Source: Adlercreutzia faecimuris
Lineage (GTDB): Bacteria; Actinomycetota; Coriobacteriia; Coriobacteriales; Eggerthellaceae
Direction of reading: 5' to 3'
DNA length: 64,000 nucleotides
Assembly: GCF_022669055.1 (NCBI RefSeq)
Contig: NZ_JAJMLW010000001.1
Span: 372,001-436,000 of the forward strand
The position numbers were made by a program, and so were the translations under genes. Shown piece after piece: positions 61,773 through 64,000 of this stretch; within the stretch, counting starts at the first letter, position 1; the number at the start of each line of letters is the position of its first letter. Below the pieces are notes generated by a model that worked only from the letters and a program-made list of their open reading frames with translations, was not told the origin of the DNA and did no database searches.

Positions 61773-62489
61773 ATGGCCGGCCAGCAGCTCATCTACTACG
61801 TGGAGGACGACGCGCACATCCGCGACCTCACCCGCTACGCCCTGGAGAAGGCGGGCTTCGAGGCCCGCTGCTTCCCGGACGCCGACGGCTTCTTCGCCGC
61901 CCTGGCCGACCGCGTGCCCGCGCTCATCCTGCTGGACATCATGCTGCCGGGCATCGACGGTCTGGAGATCCTGCGCCGGCTGCGTGACGACGCCACGACG
62001 GAGGGCATCCCCGTCATGATGCTCACGGCGAAGGGGACGGAATACGACACCGTGGTGGGGCTGGACGCCGGCGCGGACGACTACCTGGCCAAGCCCTTCG
62101 GGATGATGGAGCTGGTCTCGCGCGTGAACGCCCTGCTGCGTCGTGCCGAGCGCGAGGCGGCGGCCCCCGCGACGCCGGCGGCGGAGGGGCCCATCGCCCT
62201 GGATGCCGAGGCGCATATGGTCACCGCGGGCGGGGTTCCCGTGAGCCTCACCCTTAAGGAGTTCGAGCTGCTGCGCGTGCTCATGGCCAACGAGGGGCGC
62301 GTCCTCACCCGCGACCAGCTGCTCGACCAGGTGTGGGACATGGCCTTCGCCGGCGGCACGCGCACGGTGGACGCCCACGTCACCACGCTGCGCCAGAAGC
62401 TGGCCGCGGCGTGCCCCGGCGCCGAGGCGCTGGTGGTCACCGTGCGCGGCGTGGGCTACGGCTACCGCCGCGGGGACGACGGGCGATGA
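61773..62489 (+). CDS. phoB: OmpR/PhoB-family response regulator
   Basis: The 238-residue protein has a receiver domain (1-120, acidic pocket EDD at 11-13, phospho-acceptor Asp55 in LLDIMLPG, KPF near 108) and a C-terminal winged helix (~140-235, TLKEFELLRVLMANEGRVLTRDQLLDQVW ... RTVDAHVTTLRQKL). ATG 61773 follows GAAGGGAGGGCC. It overlaps the kinase gene by four bases. The position behind a phosphate transporter with a PHO-type box makes PhoB/PhoP the likely identity; the name is inferred. Confidence 0.88.
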   Translation: MAGQQLIYYVEDDAHIRDLTRYALEKAGFEARCFPDADGFFAALADRVPALILLDIMLPGIDGLEILRRLRDDATTEGIPVMMLTAKGTEYDTVVGLDAGADDYLAKPFGMMELVSRVNALLRRAEREAAAPATPAAEGPIALDAEAHMVTAGGVPVSLTLKEFELLRVLMANEGRVLTRDQLLDQVWDMAFAGGTRTVDAHVTTLRQKLAAACPGAEALVVTVRGVGYGYRRGDDGR

Positions 62490-64000
62490 CCGAGCGCCCC
62501 GCACCGTCCGCACCCGCGTCCGCCGCCTCCGAGCTCCGCGCCTCGGGGGACGCCGCCGCGCCGTCTGCGCCGTCTGCGCCCGCCGCGTCCGCCCCGCGTC
62601 CCCGCAGCCTGTCGCGGCGCATCTTCGCCAGCGTGCTGGGCTTCACCCTGGCCGTGATGGTCGTGTTCTCGGTGGCCCTCACCTCCATCTACTACGTCAC
62701 CTACGAGCAGGACGCCGAGCGCCTGCTCATCGTGCAGGCCCGCGATGCGGCCGCGCGGCTCGATGCCGCGCCCGCCGACGAGCGCGTCGCCGTGCTGGCC
62801 GAGCAGTTCTCGGGCCTGGTGCGCTACACCCTGGTCGCGCCCGACGGGGAGGTGCTCTTCGACACGGCGCCCGCCATATCGGGATCGGCCGACAACCACG
62901 CCGACCGTCCCGAGGTGCGCGACGCCGCGGCCGCCGGCGAGGCGGCCGTCTCGCGCTACTCCGCCACCCTGAGCAGCGACACGGTCTACGCCGCGGTGCG
63001 CCTGGCCGACGGCGCGGTGCTGCGGCTGGCCGAGACCCGCGAGTCGCTGCTGTCGTTCCTCGGCGGCCTGACCGTGCCGGTGCTCGGTGCCCTGGCGGTG
63101 GCCGTGCTGCTGGTGCTGCTGCTCTCCCGCGCGCTCACCCGCGGCATCCTGCGTCCCTTGGACGACCTGGATGTGGCCAACCCCCTCGCCGCGCCGGTCT
63201 ACGCCGAGATGGCGCCGCTGCTCGAGCGCATCGACTCGCAGCAGCGCCAGCTCCGGCAGCAGAACCGCGCGCTCGCCCGGGCCGAGGGGGCGCGCCGCGA
63301 CTTCTCGGCCAACGTGTCCCACGAGATGAAGACGCCCCTGCAGGTGATCGCCGGCTACGCCGAGCTCATCGAGGGGGGCGTGGCCGACGGCGAGGACGCC
63401 CGGCAGTTCGCCGGCATCATCCACCAGGAGTCCCAGGCTATGCGCGCCCTCATCGACGACGTGCTCACGCTGTCGCGCCTGGACGAGGTGCAGCCCGACG
63501 CGGTGTCGGCCGCGCCTGTGGAGGTACGCTCGGTGGCCGAGCGGGCCGCCCGGCGTCTCGACCACCTGGCGCGCCAGGAGGGCGTGGCGGTAAGCGTGGA
63601 GGGCGATCCGGCGTGGATCATGGGCAGCGAGGCCCTGATGGAGCAGGTCGTCTACAACCTCATCCAGAACGGCATCCGCTACAACGAGCCCGGCGGGTCG
63701 GTGACGGTGGCGGTGGCGACTGAGGCGGCGTCCGCGCCTGCCATCCCCGGCGCGGTTGCCCCCACCTCCGCCTTCGCCTTCGCTCCCGGCACGGCCGCCC
63801 CCGCCCCCGCGGCAGGGGAGGGCGCGCCCGCCGCCCAGGTGGTCATCCGCGTGGCCGACACCGGCCCGGGCGTGCCCGAAGACAAGCGCGAGAAGATCTT
63901 CGAGCGCTTCTACCGCCTGGAGAAGAGCCGCTCGAAGGAGACCGGCGGCACGGGCCTGGGACTCGCCATCGTGAAGCATGGCGTGATGCGCCACGGCGGC
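62486..64000 (+). CDS. phoR: PhoR-like sensor histidine kinase, 3'-truncated by window end
   Basis: The frame runs off the window. A Pro/Ala/Ser-rich cytoplasmic N-terminus (~45 residues) is followed by helix 1 (~50-72), an extracytoplasmic sensor region (~75-185), helix 2 (~195-215) and a coiled linker. The HisKA domain has His279 in FSANVSHEMKTPL, and the HATPase domain has NLIQNGIRYN (N box), DTGPGVP (G1), FERFYR (F box) and GTGLGLAIVKH (G2). An inserted Ala/Pro-rich loop of ~35 residues splits the ATPase domain between the N and G1 boxes, which is unusual. It is coupled to the upstream regulator by an ATGA overlap. Confidence 0.9.
   Translation, partial: MTERPAPSAPASAASELRASGDAAAPSAPSAPAASAPRPRSLSRRIFASVLGFTLAVMVVFSVALTSIYYVTYEQDAERLLIVQARDAAARLDAAPADERVAVLAEQFSGLVRYTLVAPDGEVLFDTAPAISGSADNHADRPEVRDAAAAGEAAVSRYSATLSSDTVYAAVRLADGAVLRLAETRESLLSFLGGLTVPVLGALAVAVLLVLLLSRALTRGILRPLDDLDVANPLAAPVYAEMAPLLERIDSQQRQLRQQNRALARAEGARRDFSANVSHEMKTPLQVIAGYAELIEGGVADGEDARQFAGIIHQESQAMRALIDDVLTLSRLDEVQPDAVSAAPVEVRSVAERAARRLDHLARQEGVAVSVEGDPAWIMGSEALMEQVVYNLIQNGIRYNEPGGSVTVAVATEAASAPAIPGAVAPTSAFAFAPGTAAPAPAAGEGAPAAQVVIRVADTGPGVPEDKREKIFERFYRLEKSRSKETGGTGLGLAIVKHGVMRHGG

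Overview
The window is GC-rich throughout. It looks like a chromosome segment of a gut-type actinobacterium of class Coriobacteriia, probably Eggerthellaceae. This placement is inferred from an NRAMP-related magnesium transporter of the type studied in Eggerthella lenta, from Coriobacteriia-style surface proteins (MBG and InlB-like repeats, SipW-type signal peptidase), and from an anaerobic ribonucleotide reductase pair. Four perfect parS sites (TGTTTCACGTGAAACA at 1831, 3701, 4701 and 60293) suggest the segment lies near the replication origin.

1-7.4 kb: housekeeping genes (TVP38-type membrane protein, DhnA-type aldolase, tRNA-Leu, PepV-like dipeptidase, orphan LytTR regulator, ABC exporter pair) interleaved with three of the parS sites. 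7.6-23.2 kb: the most unusual region. It holds two related surface cassettes, each made of a DUF4143-type ATPase, a giant repeat adhesin and a small two-helix membrane protein. The two adhesins share an extended signal sequence, the order of their first domains, a non-LPXTG C-terminal motif (DDxTPxAAFDHPxCWVH) and a hairpin in front of the ribosome binding site. Short 21-23 bp repeats lie beside each ATPase gene.

23.5-28.8 kb: an operon for a type IV pilus-like machine (transglutaminase-like lipoprotein, PilC-like platform protein, four small pseudopilin-like membrane proteins, PilT-type ATPase). 29-32.5 kb: an Rrf2 regulator, then a divergent pair consisting of a magnesium-type NRAMP transporter and a PRC/MgtE-N/CBS protein that resembles an MgtE sensor without its channel. 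32.7-44.7 kb: citrate synthase, tadA-ispE, LemA, a DUF2207 protein, a DMT transporter with a shikimate-kinase-like gene, a glycine-riboswitch-controlled alanine/glycine symporter and four tRNA genes (Arg-ACG, Ser-TGA, Ser-GCT, Arg-CCT). Two copies of a 151-152 bp palindrome-ended element lie here.

44.8-53 kb: a second surface operon, built from a beta-helix adhesin, two SipW/TasA-type secreted proteins, an LAQTG-anchored protein, a MucBP-type membrane-anchored protein and the signal peptidase that probably processes some of them. 53-57 kb: tandem hairpins with an identical loop, a degenerate homocysteine-methyltransferase-like gene with an unknown partner, and a Fic gene framed by two ~124 bp direct repeats. 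57-60.3 kb: nrdD (with NrdR boxes) and nrdG, then the fourth parS. 60.4-64 kb: a Na/Pi cotransporter behind a three-repeat PHO-type box, followed by a PhoB/PhoR-type two-component system whose kinase runs off the window end.

Start codons were chosen from ribosome binding sites and family N-termini. Domain names come from reading the sequence by eye, without database searches.
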